Shown piece after piece: positions 1 through 7,716 of a stretch of 12,961 nt of DNA. The notes beneath the pieces are model-generated. The model was not told the DNA's origin, ran no database searches, and worked only from the letters and a program-made list of their open reading frames with translations. Within the stretch, counting starts at the first letter, position 1; each line of letters opens with the position of its first letter. Position numbers and translations under genes: made by a program. The stretch lies in contig RGVM01000025.1 in NCBI GenBank assembly GCA_010027295.1, positions 1-12,961 on the forward strand, read 5' to 3'. The stretch is from Chitinophagia bacterium (lineage in GTDB: Bacteria; Bacteroidota; Bacteroidia; Chitinophagales; Chitinophagaceae).

Positions 1-2140
1 CTGGACGCGTGCTGCGGTCGCCGCTGTTGGGGTCGCTGGCGCCGACGGCCACGTTGGCAATCACGCTCTCGACCAGCGGGTTGGCCGCACCGCCCTCCAT
101 GCCGAGGACCCGTGTCACCTTGCGCTCCAGCTCCTGCGTCAGCGAGTCGGTATAGCGGACGTCGGTACCCGCCGGCAGGCGCATGTAGACATAGATGGCA
201 TTGGGGTCGCCCACGGGAAAGAGCACCACGGGCACGTTGCGGACCGCGAACAGGAAGAAGGAGGATATGAGCAGGCCGAAGGTTCCGACCAGCATCCAGA
301 CGGGCCGGCGGCCATGGAGCATCCATCGGAGCAGCGTCTCGTAACGGGCCATGAGGTTCGGCAGCAGCCGCGTCTGGAAGGATCGTATGACACCCTGCAG
401 CACATAACGGTTGAAAAGCACCAGGGCCGCCATCAGCAGCAGCAGATTGCCCAGGAAGCGATAGCCGGCCAGGTCCTGCGCATAGCCGAGGACGTCGCAG
501 AGGACGGCAACGACCAAGGTGGCCCAAAAGAGGGGGCGCCGGAAGATGGCAGACCGTGACTCCTTGGACTCCTCCTCGGGATGACCCATGAAGTCGACCG
601 CGAAGACAGGGTTCATGATGTACGCCACCAGCAACGATGCCGTCAGCGTGAAGATGAGCATCGTCGGCAGATAGATCATAAACTTGCCGATGATGCCCGG
701 CCAGAACAGCAGCGGCACAAAGGGCGCCAGCGTCGTCAGCGTGCCCGCCAGCACGGGGATGAAGACCTCCCCTGCCGCGAAGCGCGCCGAATCGACCGTG
801 GAGATACGGCCCCTGCCCAGCATGTGGATGCGGTGCGTGTTCTCGATCACGACGATGGCGTCATCGACGACGATGCCGAGTCCGAAGAGCAGGGCGAAGA
901 GCACGATGAAGTTCAGCGTTACACCCGAGCCGGTGATGAACTCGGCGCCGGGGAGGAAGATGAAGGCCACGAACATGCTCAGCGGCACGGACAGCGCCAC
1001 GAAGAAGGCGTTAGTGACGCCCATGAAGAACATCAGCACCAGTAGCACTAGGATGAAGCCGATCACGATGGAGTTCACGAGCTCGGTGAAGGCGGCGGAG
1101 GCCTTGATGCTCTGGTCGCCCGTGACGGTGACCTTTAGGTCTTTCGGGAACGACTCCCGCTGCAGCTCAGCCACGATCCCGCGTATCTTGCCGGAGGCGT
1201 TGATGAGGTTCTCACCGGCACGCTTGATGATGTTGAGGGTGACGACGTTCTTTCCGTTGAGTCGGGCGTAACTCTCCTTCTCGCGGACGGTATCGACGAT
1301 GCGGGCGATGTCGCGCAGGTACACGGCACTTCCATAGACGTTCTTCACGATGACCTGCTCCAACTCGAGGGCCGAGCGGAACTGGCCGTTGACGCGCAGG
1401 GCACGCTTCTGGTCGCCCACGGCGAGCAGGCCGCCCGAGATATCGGCGTTCTCGCGTTGGATGGCATTCTCTATATCGGAGTAGCCCACCTTGGCCGCCT
1501 CCATCTTGAGCTTGTCGACGTTGACCTGTATCTCGCGCTCGGGTGCCCCCACGAGGTCGACACGGTTGATCTCGGTGAGCTCCTCGATGCGGTCCTTCAG
1601 CACTTCGGCGAACTGCCCAAGCCTCACGGCGTCGTAGTCGCCACTCACGTTCACCGACATGATGGGGAACTCGCCCAGGCTGATCTCCTGGACGGCGGGC
1701 TCCTGCGTCAGGTCGTTCGGAAGGTCCTTGCGCGCCTTGTCGACCGCGTCCTTGATCTTCTGCAGGGCCACGTCGGTCTTGACCGAAGTACCGAACTCGA
1801 TGACCACGGCGGAGAAGTCCTGCAGCGAGTTGCTGGTGATCTTGTCGATCTTGACCCCCGTGATGCCTCGCAGCTGCTTCTCGATGGGCCTTGTCACGAG
1901 GTTCTCCATGTCCTTGGGCGAGTTGCCGACATAGACGGTCTGCACGACGACCGTCGGGATGACGACGTCGGGGAACTGCTCCTTGGGGAGGTTGATAAAG
2001 AGGTTGACCCCCCAGATCGTGACGAAGAGGGTGATGAGATAGACGGCCGTCTTGTTCCGCACGGCCCAGTCGGTGGCGAAGAAGGTCTTCCCCTTCTTCA
2101 ACTGTTCGGGGTCGAGGCCCTTGATGGGTTCTGTCGGCAT
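1..2140 (-). CDS. RND efflux permease, HAE1/AcrB-like, 3' end cut by window edge
   Basis: Inner-membrane proton-driven pump subunit of a tripartite RND efflux system. The frame is open from ATG at 2140 to the left edge: 713 residues, against roughly 1050-1200 for the family, so the C-terminal part lies outside. TM1 is at about residues 31-50, after a cytoplasmic N-terminal stretch of about 30 residues. The porter domain follows, with the family pattern VGNSPKDMENLVTRPIEKQL at 71-90 and NADISGG near 231-237. TM2-TM6 span about 355-515. TM4 carries GIVVDDAIVVIENTHR, and the adjacent aspartates 426 and 427 are the proton-relay pair of drug-exporting RND pumps. A segment of about 85 residues with two extra hydrophobic stretches (about 537-553 and 562-580) lies between TM6 and TM7. 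It starts 56 bases after the adaptor's stop, as the last visible gene of the operon. The substrate cannot be told from the sequence; HAE1 (drug/solvent) fits better than heavy metal. Confidence 0.93.
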   Translation of the reverse strand, partial: MPTEPIKGLDPEQLKKGKTFFATDWAVRNKTAVYLITLFVTIWGVNLFINLPKEQFPDVVIPTVVVQTVYVGNSPKDMENLVTRPIEKQLRGITGVKIDKITSNSLQDFSAVVIEFGTSVKTDVALQKIKDAVDKARKDLPNDLTQEPAVQEISLGEFPIMSVNVSGDYDAVRLGQFAEVLKDRIEELTEINRVDLVGAPEREIQVNVDKLKMEAAKVGYSDIENAIQRENADISGGLLAVGDQKRALRVNGQFRSALELEQVIVKNVYGSAVYLRDIARIVDTVREKESYARLNGKNVVTLNIIKRAGENLINASGKIRGIVAELQRESFPKDLKVTVTGDQSIKASAAFTELVNSIVIGFILVLLVLMFFMGVTNAFFVALSVPLSMFVAFIFLPGAEFITGSGVTLNFIVLFALLFGLGIVVDDAIVVIENTHRIHMLGRGRISTVDSARFAAGEVFIPVLAGTLTTLAPFVPLLFWPGIIGKFMIYLPTMLIFTLTASLLVAYIMNPVFAVDFMGHPEEESKESRSAIFRRPLFWATLVVAVLCDVLGYAQDLAGYRFLGNLLLLMAALVLFNRYVLQGVIRSFQTRLLPNLMARYETLLRWMLHGRRPVWMLVGTFGLLISSFFLFAVRNVPVVLFPVGDPNAIYVYMRLPAGTDVRYTDSLTQELERKVTRVLGMEGGAANPLVESVIANVAVGASDPNSGDRSTRP

Positions 2141-2196
2141 GCGATTGTTTTGTGGGTGCCAGCTGCCGTATCGAGCGGGGCGGCCGGCCGGATGAT

Positions 2197-3339
2197 TCAC
2201 TTGGCGGTTTCGACGGGCTGTCCGTCGTAGAGTCCCTGGAATCCCCGGGTGATGAGCTCTTCACCGCCTGTTAGTCCGTTGAGCACCTCTATCTCGTCGC
2301 CGTAGAACTGGCCGACGACGACGGGCATCTTGCGGGCGATGCGACGTCCACCTTCCGCACGTGAGATGAAGACATACTTGCCCTTCTCATCTGCCTGCAC
2401 GGTCTGCACGGGCACGACGACGGCGTTCTTCGAGGAATGGTCGAGGATGCGCACCACGGCCAGCTGGTTGGGCTTCAGGCCACTTCCCGACGGTATGCGG
2501 CACTCGGCCGTAAAGCTGCGCGAGTTGGCGTTGATGCTCTCGCCCACCAGCGAGATGCGGGATTCGATGCGCTTGCCGAGGTCAGGCACCTCGATGCTGA
2601 CAGCCATCCCCTTGGCCACTCGGGGTGCGTAGTTCTCGGGCACGTCCACGACGGCCTTCAGCTTGGATGGGTCCACGATGGTGATACCCGCCATGGGTGA
2701 GCCTGTGAAGAACTCTCCCACGCGGATGTTGACGGTCTCGGCTATGCCCGAGACCTCGGCGTAGACCTCCGACATAGAGGCCTGCTCCTTTACGAGCGCC
2801 AGCTGCTTCTCGAGTCCCTCCACGTTGTTGCGCGCACCCAGCAGCTGCACCTCGGTGCCGATGCCCTCGTTCCAGAGGTTCTGCTGGCGGCGGTAGAGGT
2901 CGCGTGCGAAGGCCAGCTGCGATTCCACCTGGCGGATGTTCTGGCGCACGAGCGCATCGTCGAGCCTCAGCAGCAGCTGGCCCTTCCGGACCGGGTCGCC
3001 CTGCCTTACGTACACGGCCTTCACCTGGCCGCCCATGCCCCGTGGCGTGACATAGTACATGTCATCGGTGGCGAGCTTGCCCTGCAGGTCTATGTAGTGG
3101 TCGAAGTCGCGCCGCTGCACGGGCGAGACGTCCACCGGCTTGGCCTTCTCGGCAACGGATGTCGGGTCGGCCGCCGCTATCTGGCGCTCGAGATCGGCGA
3201 TACGGGCGGCGATCCCCGACTGCTGCTTCTTGAGTTCGGCGAGCTCGGCCCGCTGGCGCTCCAGCGGCGAACCCTCCTTGCCGCCGCCTCCGCAGGATGC
3301 GAGCAGGAGGGCGACGATGGCGATGGATTGCGTTCTCAT
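2197..3339 (-). CDS. RND efflux periplasmic adaptor (membrane-fusion) lipoprotein
   Basis: Periplasmic adaptor that links the RND permease to the TolC channel. The 380-residue protein begins MRTQSIAIVALLLASC. Leu-Ala-Ser-Cys (Cys16) is a lipobox, so it is probably an inner-membrane-anchored lipoprotein. A charged coiled-coil stretch at about 24-57 precedes the core. The first half of the lipoyl/barrel-sandwich domain (GGQVKAVYVRQGDPVRKGQ) is at about 104-122. An alpha-hairpin at about 130-190 follows, then the second lipoyl half (VYAEVSGIAETVNIRVGEFF). The beta-barrel and membrane-proximal domain follow, ending with NGLTGGEELITRGFQGLYDG. Length and domain order are normal for the family. It lies 45 bases after the tolC-type gene and 56 bases before the permease, which is the usual Bacteroidota operon order. 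Confidence 0.94.
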   Translation of the reverse strand: MRTQSIAIVALLLASCGGGGKEGSPLERQRAELAELKKQQSGIAARIADLERQIAAADPTSVAEKAKPVDVSPVQRRDFDHYIDLQGKLATDDMYYVTPRGMGGQVKAVYVRQGDPVRKGQLLLRLDDALVRQNIRQVESQLAFARDLYRRQQNLWNEGIGTEVQLLGARNNVEGLEKQLALVKEQASMSEVYAEVSGIAETVNIRVGEFFTGSPMAGITIVDPSKLKAVVDVPENYAPRVAKGMAVSIEVPDLGKRIESRISLVGESINANSRSFTAECRIPSGSGLKPNQLAVVRILDHSSKNAVVVPVQTVQADEKGKYVFISRAEGGRRIARKMPVVVGQFYGDEIEVLNGLTGGEELITRGFQGLYDGQPVETAK

Positions 3340-3384
3340 GTATCTCTCTTTGGACTGTTATCTGTTCCTATCCGATGCCTGGCC

Positions 3385-4791
3385 TCAGAGTTTCCCGAGG
3401 GCCCTGAAATAGCCGATGCGGGCGTTGATGGCGTCGTAGAGGGCCTGGAAATAGTTGCCCTGCGCCGTCTGGAAGTCCTGGTCCGCCTGCAGGACCTCGA
3501 AGCTGGAGCCCACACCCTGCTCGTATTTTCGACGGGTGGTCTGCAGGACCTTCTCTGCGAGCCGCATGTTGCGCTCCTGCACGTCGAGGGAAGTGAGGGC
3601 GTTGCCGAGGACCACGAGGGCCGCCTCGCGCTGGAAGTCGATGGCTTCCTCCAGGAACTTCCTGTCATTGACCGTCTTCTCCAGCCTCAGACGCGCCTGC
3701 CGGATGCGTTGCTGCCGCTGAAAGCCGTCGAAGATGGGCACGCTCACACTAAGGCCGGCGACGTTCGACTTGAACCACTTGAGGTCTGTGTTGAAGAAGT
3801 TGAACTCCTGCCGAAGCGCGTTCCGGTTGTAGCTCCAGAATGCGGCCACAGTGGGCAGGTAGGCCAGTCGGTACCTGGCGAGGTCCAGCTTCTGCAGGTC
3901 GGTGGCCGTATTGATGAGCTTCATCTCGTTGCGGTCCTCGTAGCGGAAGTCGGTGGCCTCGAGGAGGGTCGCCTTCACCATGTTCGTCGAAAGGCTGTCG
4001 CGAAGCAACAGCGTGTCGCGCTGGCTCAGTCCCATGGCGAATTTCAGCGAGGCCAGTCCTAGCCGGGCGAAGCCGGCGAGCTGCGACTCAGCGGTCACCA
4101 GGTTGTTGAGGCCGACCTGCGTCTTCTCCAGGTCGAGGCGCTCCACGAACCCGTTGGCGAAGAGCTTCTCCTGGTCCAAATACAACTTGCGGAAACGGGC
4201 GATACTCTCGGAGAGCAGGGCCCTCCGCTTCTCGGCGATGAGTACTCCGTAATAGGTCCGGAGGACATTGCTCCGTACACTGTCCTCCATCACCTTGATG
4301 TTGAGTTCCGAAAGCCGCAGGGCCCCGGAGCGGGCCTGCAGACCCACGAACACGTCGGGCTGGAAGAGGAGCTGCTGCACCGAGAAGCCGGCGTTCGACT
4401 GCCAGGGCACGCCGAACTGCGCCGGGAAAAACTGCGGGTCTGTCTTCGGCGCCTGGATGGGATTGCCGCTGCCGTCCTTCACGCCCTTCTTCTCAAGGAC
4501 GCCGTAGACCTGTGGTGTGATGAAGTCGGGCAGCAGCGTCACGGGAATGGCGAAGAATTTCTGCAGATTCACGGAGCCGCTCATCTGTGGATAGGCCTGT
4601 CCAGTCAATTCCCGGTTTTGCGATTCCCTCAGGTCCCTGTCGATCCGCAGGTTGCGGAGGGCGGCCACATGCGTGATGGCGTGGTCGGCCGCCTCCTTCG
4701 CCGTCATCACGTAGCTTTTCTGCGCCTGTAGGGCCGGCTGGGCGAGGGCCAGCAGCAGGGCTGTGCACAATGTCCTTGTCAGATGGGTCAT
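3385..4791 (-). CDS. TolC-family outer-membrane efflux channel
   Basis: Outer-membrane channel of the tripartite pump. From ATG at 4791 it is 468 residues, normal for TolC/OprM-type proteins. A signal peptide is visible (MTHLTRTLCTALLLALAQPALQA, cleaved before about QKSYV). The rest is the typical pair of long helical repeats rich in Gln, Leu, Arg and Ala, such as DLEKTQVGLNNLVTAESQLA, and ends in VLQADQDFQTAQGNYFQALY and an amphipathic C-terminus. A TTG at 4803 would add four residues (MKRH) but overlaps the tetR stop codon. I prefer the ATG because the signal peptide is complete from there. The gene starts 8 bases after the tetR stop, so it is almost certainly co-transcribed with tetR. Confidence 0.92.
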   Translation of the reverse strand: MTHLTRTLCTALLLALAQPALQAQKSYVMTAKEAADHAITHVAALRNLRIDRDLRESQNRELTGQAYPQMSGSVNLQKFFAIPVTLLPDFITPQVYGVLEKKGVKDGSGNPIQAPKTDPQFFPAQFGVPWQSNAGFSVQQLLFQPDVFVGLQARSGALRLSELNIKVMEDSVRSNVLRTYYGVLIAEKRRALLSESIARFRKLYLDQEKLFANGFVERLDLEKTQVGLNNLVTAESQLAGFARLGLASLKFAMGLSQRDTLLLRDSLSTNMVKATLLEATDFRYEDRNEMKLINTATDLQKLDLARYRLAYLPTVAAFWSYNRNALRQEFNFFNTDLKWFKSNVAGLSVSVPIFDGFQRQQRIRQARLRLEKTVNDRKFLEEAIDFQREAALVVLGNALTSLDVQERNMRLAEKVLQTTRRKYEQGVGSSFEVLQADQDFQTAQGNYFQALYDAINARIGYFRALGKL

Positions 4792-4799
4792 ATGTCTCT

Positions 4800-5407
4800 T
4801 CAAGTTGTCTTCAAACCTTCGTCAGCGACCTTTCGGTACCTTTCAATCCGCTCACGCCCCAACGGCGTGGCCAACCCGTAGAGGAAATGTTCCAGCACCT
4901 CCTGCGAGGCCCGCACCAGGCTGAACCGGTCGGGCGGGAAGAGGTCTACGTCGAACAACACCATCATCGACTCCAGCCGGAACCTCGACATCACCTCCAC
5001 GTCCAGCTCCTGACGATAGAGGCCCTCGCGTTTGCCCCGCTCCATGTTACTCCGGATGACCCCCAGCAGGAAGTCCTCCTTGTGCGCATCCAGACGGGCA
5101 TAGGCGCCGGGATGGAACTTCCGCAGGTCGTGGAGCACGATCGGGTTGAGGTGGCGGAACTGGACTTCCACATCTCCTGCACGGCGTCCTCCGACCGGAG
5201 GTGAATCTCGCCAACAACAGCCTCTGACTCGCTCAGATGCTCGGCGATGATCGAGTCCACCAAGGCGTCCTTGTCCACGAAGCTGGCGTAGATCGTCTTC
5301 TTGGATATCCCCAGGCTTCCCGCGATATCGTCCATCGACACGGTCCGAATGCCGTATCGCATGAACATCTCCTTCGCCTTGGCCGATATGCGTTGCCGGG
5401 TTTCCAT
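4800..5407 (-). pseudogene. TetR/AcrR-family regulator of the efflux operon, frame-shifted
   Basis: Local repressor candidate. Frame 1 from ATG 5407 encodes a clear TetR DNA-binding domain: RISAKAKEMFMRYGIRTVSM, then DDIAGSLGISKKTIYASFVD (helix-turn-helix, residues 26-45). Family similarity stops after DAVQEMW at residue 80 (codon 5168-5170). It resumes in another frame as VQFRHLNPIVLHDLRKFHPG and continues through the ligand-binding domain (GKREGLYRQELDVEVMSRFR, EVLEHFLYGLATPLGRERIE) to the stop at 4800. The whole locus is 608 bases, not divisible by three. In related Bacteroidota regulators, as I recall them, about ten residues separate the equivalent points; here there are about 11 bases. 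This suggests a loss of about 19 bases; a single missing base plus a shorter helix is also possible. If the shift is real, only a DNA-binding domain with an aberrant tail would be made and control of the pump would be altered. Confidence 0.85.
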
Positions 5408-5421
5408 CTCTCAAGCGGGCG

Positions 5422-5450
5422 CAAAACTAAGTAAACTTTTGAGGTTGCAA
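5422..5450 (-). promoter_or_regulatory. Bacteroidota-type promoter for the tetR-efflux operon
   Basis: On the minus strand TAGTTTTG (5429-5422) matches the Bacteroidota -7 consensus TAnnTTTG perfectly. An upstream TTG (5450-5448) is placed 18 bases away, within the spacing described for the -33 element. The box ends 14 bases before the tetR ATG, implying a very short leader. The surrounding DNA is AT-rich compared with the genes on either side. Confidence 0.65.
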
Positions 5451-5456
5451 GAGTTT
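5433..5456. promoter_or_regulatory. 24-bp palindrome, candidate TetR operator
   Basis: Read on the minus strand, AAACTCTTG is followed by six bases and then CAAAAGTTT. The two 9-base arms are inverted repeats with one mismatch (8 of 9), and they extend to 9 of 11. The element covers the -33 TTG and most of the spacer of the tetR promoter. Size, symmetry and position are what is expected for an autoregulatory TetR operator. That the local TetR protein binds it is inference. Confidence 0.6.
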
Positions 5457-5572
5457 CCATCCGAAAAAACGCCCGCTCATCCCGAAAAGTTGGCATTGGG
5501 GGATGTATTTTTATCGGAATTGGGAAATCTCACCGAAGGGGGCATGCGTGGCTTCGGGGCCTGACATGTCTG

Positions 5573-5941
5573 ATGGCTGTCATGTTCTTGGGATGCGCGA
5601 CGGTGTTCACCGGCACGAAGGACACCCTCCGCTTCGACACGGAACCGCGGGGCGCCGAACTGTCCATCAACGGGGAAAGGATCTGCCGGCTCGAGGGATA
5701 TTGGCAGGAACAGTTCAGGCTGCATACCGACTTCAACTACGTAAGTCTCGCCAACCTCAACTTTATTTTCGGCTGGGCGATGGACATCGCCACGGGGGCC
5801 ATCCTCCGCTACGACCGCAGGGAGTACCGTTTCGAACTTCGTCCTGAAGAGCCCCGGCGTCAGACGGGCGGGCAACAGCGGGACACGACAAACATCACGC
5901 TCCTTCCAAAATTGATGACGGGCCAGGCCGCGAAGGACTAA
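5573..5941 (+). CDS. Small PEGA-like lipoprotein, apparently shortened
   Basis: Probable envelope lipoprotein of 122 residues from ATG 5573. It opens MAVMFLGCATVFTGTKDTLR. The Cys after FLG looks like a lipidation site, and the following stretch with FDTEPRGAELSINGERIC matches the start of a PEGA repeat. FNYVSLANLNFIFGWAMDIA then TGAILRYD matches the conserved tail of a Bacteroidota PEGA-containing family, as I recall it. Two oddities: only seven residues with no positive charge precede the Cys, and the central PEGA part (the usual GxTP and following beta strands, about 20 residues) is absent between INGERIC and RLEGYW. An ATG at 5544 reads MRGFGA then stops; one extra G in the GGGG run at 5556-5559 would fuse it to this frame and give a proper signal peptide. 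The gene is divergent from tetR and ends 20 bases before the DUF502 gene. Function unknown. Confidence 0.65.
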   Translation: MAVMFLGCATVFTGTKDTLRFDTEPRGAELSINGERICRLEGYWQEQFRLHTDFNYVSLANLNFIFGWAMDIATGAILRYDRREYRFELRPEEPRRQTGGQQRDTTNITLLPKLMTGQAAKD

Positions 5942-5946
5942 TTTTA
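5939..5946 (+). promoter_or_regulatory. Possible -7 promoter box ahead of the DUF502 gene
   Basis: TAATTTTA matches 7 of 8 positions of TAnnTTTG and lies 15 bases before the ATG at 5962, overlapping the preceding stop codon. The nearest upstream TTG (5912-5914) is 24 bases away, just outside the usual spacing. It would give the DUF502 gene its own promoter; this is tentative. Confidence 0.35.
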
Positions 5947-5961
5947 CCCGAAACAGACCTG

Positions 5962-6636
5962 ATGAGTCAACCATCACCGATCCGCAGGCTCGTACAGAAC
6001 TTCTTCCAGGGGTTGATCATCCTGGCGCCCATCGCCATCACGGCCTGGGCCGTGGTGTCCCTCTTCAACTTCATCGACGGCATCCTGCCAAACCTCATCA
6101 CCATGCTCTTCGGGCCCGACATGCTCGGATACCCCGGCCGCGTGACGGGACTGGGCTTCCTGCTGGTGATCGTCGTTGTCATACTGGTCGGCTATATTTC
6201 CTCCACCTTCATCGTCTCCAAGCTGGTGGAGCTCTTCGACAAGATCCTGGAACGCACCCCGGGCGTGCGCATCATCTATTCCACGGTGCGCGACTTTTTC
6301 GAGGCATTCGCCGGCAACAAGCGACGCTTCGACAGGGCCGTGCTTGTCTCCATCGAATCCCCGGGTGTATGGCGCGTCGGATTCATCACCAACGAGGAGC
6401 TCTCAGAGTTCGGCTTGAGCGACCACATAGCCGTATATGTGCCGCATTCCTACGCATTCTCCGGAGTCGTCTACCTGGTACCTAAGGACAGGGTCCGGGT
6501 GCTTTCCGACGTAGCCCCAGCCGATGCCATGAAATTCGCCATCTCGGGCGGCGTGACGGAGATCGACGACGAAGGTGGCGAGCCCGTGGAGTCGGCCTCA
6601 GAACCGCTAGCCCCGACGGGGAAAACAACAGCCTGA
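5962..6636 (+). CDS. DUF502 family inner-membrane protein
   Basis: A 224-residue protein of the DUF502 family; the molecular function is not established. The N-terminus has a basic patch (IRRLVQNFFQ), then a first membrane segment at about residues 15-37 (GLIILAPIAITAWAVVSLFN) and a second at about 62-86 (TGLGFLLVIVVVILVGYISS). The conserved soluble part follows: RTPGVRIIYSTVRDFFEAF near 98-116, then AVLVSIESPGVWRVGFITNE, VYVPHSYAFSGVVYLVPKDR and the late ISGGV motif. The acidic, Pro-rich tail (about 200-224) is typical of variable C-termini. Length and motif order are normal. It follows the PEGA lipoprotein gene by 20 bases on the same strand. Confidence 0.9.
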   Translation: MSQPSPIRRLVQNFFQGLIILAPIAITAWAVVSLFNFIDGILPNLITMLFGPDMLGYPGRVTGLGFLLVIVVVILVGYISSTFIVSKLVELFDKILERTPGVRIIYSTVRDFFEAFAGNKRRFDRAVLVSIESPGVWRVGFITNEELSEFGLSDHIAVYVPHSYAFSGVVYLVPKDRVRVLSDVAPADAMKFAISGGVTEIDDEGGEPVESASEPLAPTGKTTA

Positions 6637-6674
6637 CTGCGTCATTCTCACCGGGAACCCGCCCGCTCGGGTGC

Positions 6675-6682
6675 TAACTTGC
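6675..6682 (+). promoter_or_regulatory. Possible -7 box abutting the phospholipase C-like gene
   Basis: TAACTTGC followed by CGGC and the ATG at 6687 resembles the Bacteroidota TAnnTTTG box (6 of 8) with the GCGGC tail also seen before serC. Only four bases separate it from the start codon, so a transcript from it would be leaderless or nearly so. No good -33 TTG is visible at the right distance. Confidence 0.3.
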
Positions 6683-6686
6683 CGGC

Positions 6687-7667
6687 ATGGTCCGGTATCC
6701 GCTCCGATGTGTGCTTGCGTGCATCCTCTCGCTGCCCCCGTCGGCTTCCCGCAGCTGGGGGTTCGCCGCGCACCGCAGCATCAACCGCAACGCCGTCTTC
6801 CTCCTGCCGCCGGGGATGATCGGATTCTACAAACGGCATATCGGCTGGCTGGCCGACCATGCCGTGGACCCCGACAAACGGCGCTATGCCATCCCCGAGG
6901 AGGGACCCCGCCATTATATAGACCTCGACCGATACGGGCCCCCACCCTACCGCAGCCTGCCGCGCGACTGGAACCTTGCCATCAGGGCCTTCGGAGAGGA
7001 CAGCCTCCTGCGGCACGGCATCCTGCCCTGGTGGGTGGAACGCATGCGCCACCGGCTCACCAATGCCTTCCGCGAGGGTCAGGCCGCCGCAATCCTCAAG
7101 CTCTCCGCCGACATCGGGCATTACATTTCCGACGGACACGTCCCCTTGCACGCCTGCAGCAACCACAACGGTCAGTTTACCGGACAGCAGGGGATACACG
7201 GCTTCTGGGAGAGCCGCCTCCCGGAACGGCATGCGTCCGGCTACGACTTTGTCATCCCAAGGGCCGTCTATCTCGCAGACCCCTCCGGCTTCTTCTGGAA
7301 ACGGGTGACAGAGAGCTCGGCTGCGTCCGACAGCGTGCTGGCAATGGAAAAAAGGCTATCCCTGAGCCTGCCGCCCGACGTCCGCTTTGCGTACGAGGCG
7401 CGGAACGGGACCGTGATCCGGCAGTACTCGGCCCGCTACAGCGACGCCTACCACCGGATGCTGAACGGCATGGTGGAGCGCCGGATGCGGCAGTCCATGC
7501 ACACCGTGGCGTCCTTCTGGTACACGGCCTGGGTGGATGCAGGCCAGCCCGACCTCGACAGTCTCCGCCCACCCGGCTTCAGCGACACCGACAGGGCCGA
7601 ATGGGACAGCCTGGACGCGAGATGGAGGCGCGACCCCCTCCGCGGCAGGTCCTGCGAACCACCCTGA
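6687..7667 (+). CDS. Secreted zinc-dependent phospholipase C/S1-P1 nuclease-like protein
   Basis: A 326-residue exported protein of the all-helical zinc phospholipase C / S1-P1 nuclease superfamily. The start at 6687 gives a signal peptide (MVRYPLRCVLACILSLPPSA) ending just before Trp24. In this fold the mature N-terminal Trp and following His bind zinc, matching WGFAAHR (Trp24, His29). Further likely metal ligands are HYIDLD (His76, Asp80), LSADIGHYISDGHVPLH (His145, His151, His155) and QGIHGFWESRLPE (His171, Glu175). The late block VASFWYTAWVDAGQPDL is characteristic of a Bacteroidota subfamily I recognise. It looks complete and in frame. Whether the substrate is phospholipid or nucleic acid cannot be decided from the sequence. 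It is followed 49 bases later by serC but probably has an unrelated role. Confidence 0.85.
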   Translation: MVRYPLRCVLACILSLPPSASRSWGFAAHRSINRNAVFLLPPGMIGFYKRHIGWLADHAVDPDKRRYAIPEEGPRHYIDLDRYGPPPYRSLPRDWNLAIRAFGEDSLLRHGILPWWVERMRHRLTNAFREGQAAAILKLSADIGHYISDGHVPLHACSNHNGQFTGQQGIHGFWESRLPERHASGYDFVIPRAVYLADPSGFFWKRVTESSAASDSVLAMEKRLSLSLPPDVRFAYEARNGTVIRQYSARYSDAYHRMLNGMVERRMRQSMHTVASFWYTAWVDAGQPDLDSLRPPGFSDTDRAEWDSLDARWRRDPLRGRSCEPP

Positions 7668-7693
7668 CGGCCTGCCGGCATCGGGGAATGCGC

Positions 7694-7701
7694 TAATTTC
7701 G
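7694..7701 (+). promoter_or_regulatory. Possible -7 promoter box ahead of serC
   Basis: TAATTTCG matches 7 of 8 positions of TAnnTTTG and is followed by CGGCATT. It lies 15 bases before the serC ATG at 7717, almost the same distance as the tetR box from its start. No clear TTG is seen 17-23 bases upstream, so confidence is limited. Confidence 0.45.
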
Positions 7702-7716
7702 CGGCATTCCAACGCC

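Noticed and set aside
2181..2190. Self-complementary CGGCCGGCCG between the adaptor and permease genes
   Set aside because: A short palindrome of this composition is likely by chance in GC-rich DNA and has no flanking structure.
1212..2264. 350-codon minus-strand open frame, and 257-codon plus-strand frame at 1457-2230
   Set aside because: Both are shadows over the RND permease; the real frame gives a continuous, motif-rich protein and these give low-complexity Arg/Gly- or Asp/Val-rich sequence.
3097..4062. 321-codon plus-strand open frame
   Set aside because: Antisense to the adaptor and TolC-type genes, with no recognisable motif; expected in GC-rich DNA.
4792..4803. TTG start for the TolC-type gene
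   Set aside because: It overlaps the tetR stop and adds only MKRH; the ATG at 4791 already gives a full signal peptide.
5506..5513. TATTTTTA as a -7 box for the PEGA lipoprotein gene
   Set aside because: The only nearby TTG is 13 bases upstream, too close for a -33 element, and the gene start is itself uncertain.
6657..6672. ACCCG-N6-CGGGT hairpin after the DUF502 gene
   Set aside because: Five-base stem with no T-tract in GC-rich DNA; too weak to call a terminator.
6671..7696. 341-codon plus-strand open frame overlapping the phospholipase C-like gene
   Set aside because: Pro/Arg-rich shadow frame; the 6687-7667 frame has the signal peptide and all metal-binding motifs.
7537..7716. Longer serC start at 7537
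   Set aside because: The added 60 residues overlap the preceding gene and are unrelated to SerC; MVYNFNAGPG at 7717 is the family N-terminus.
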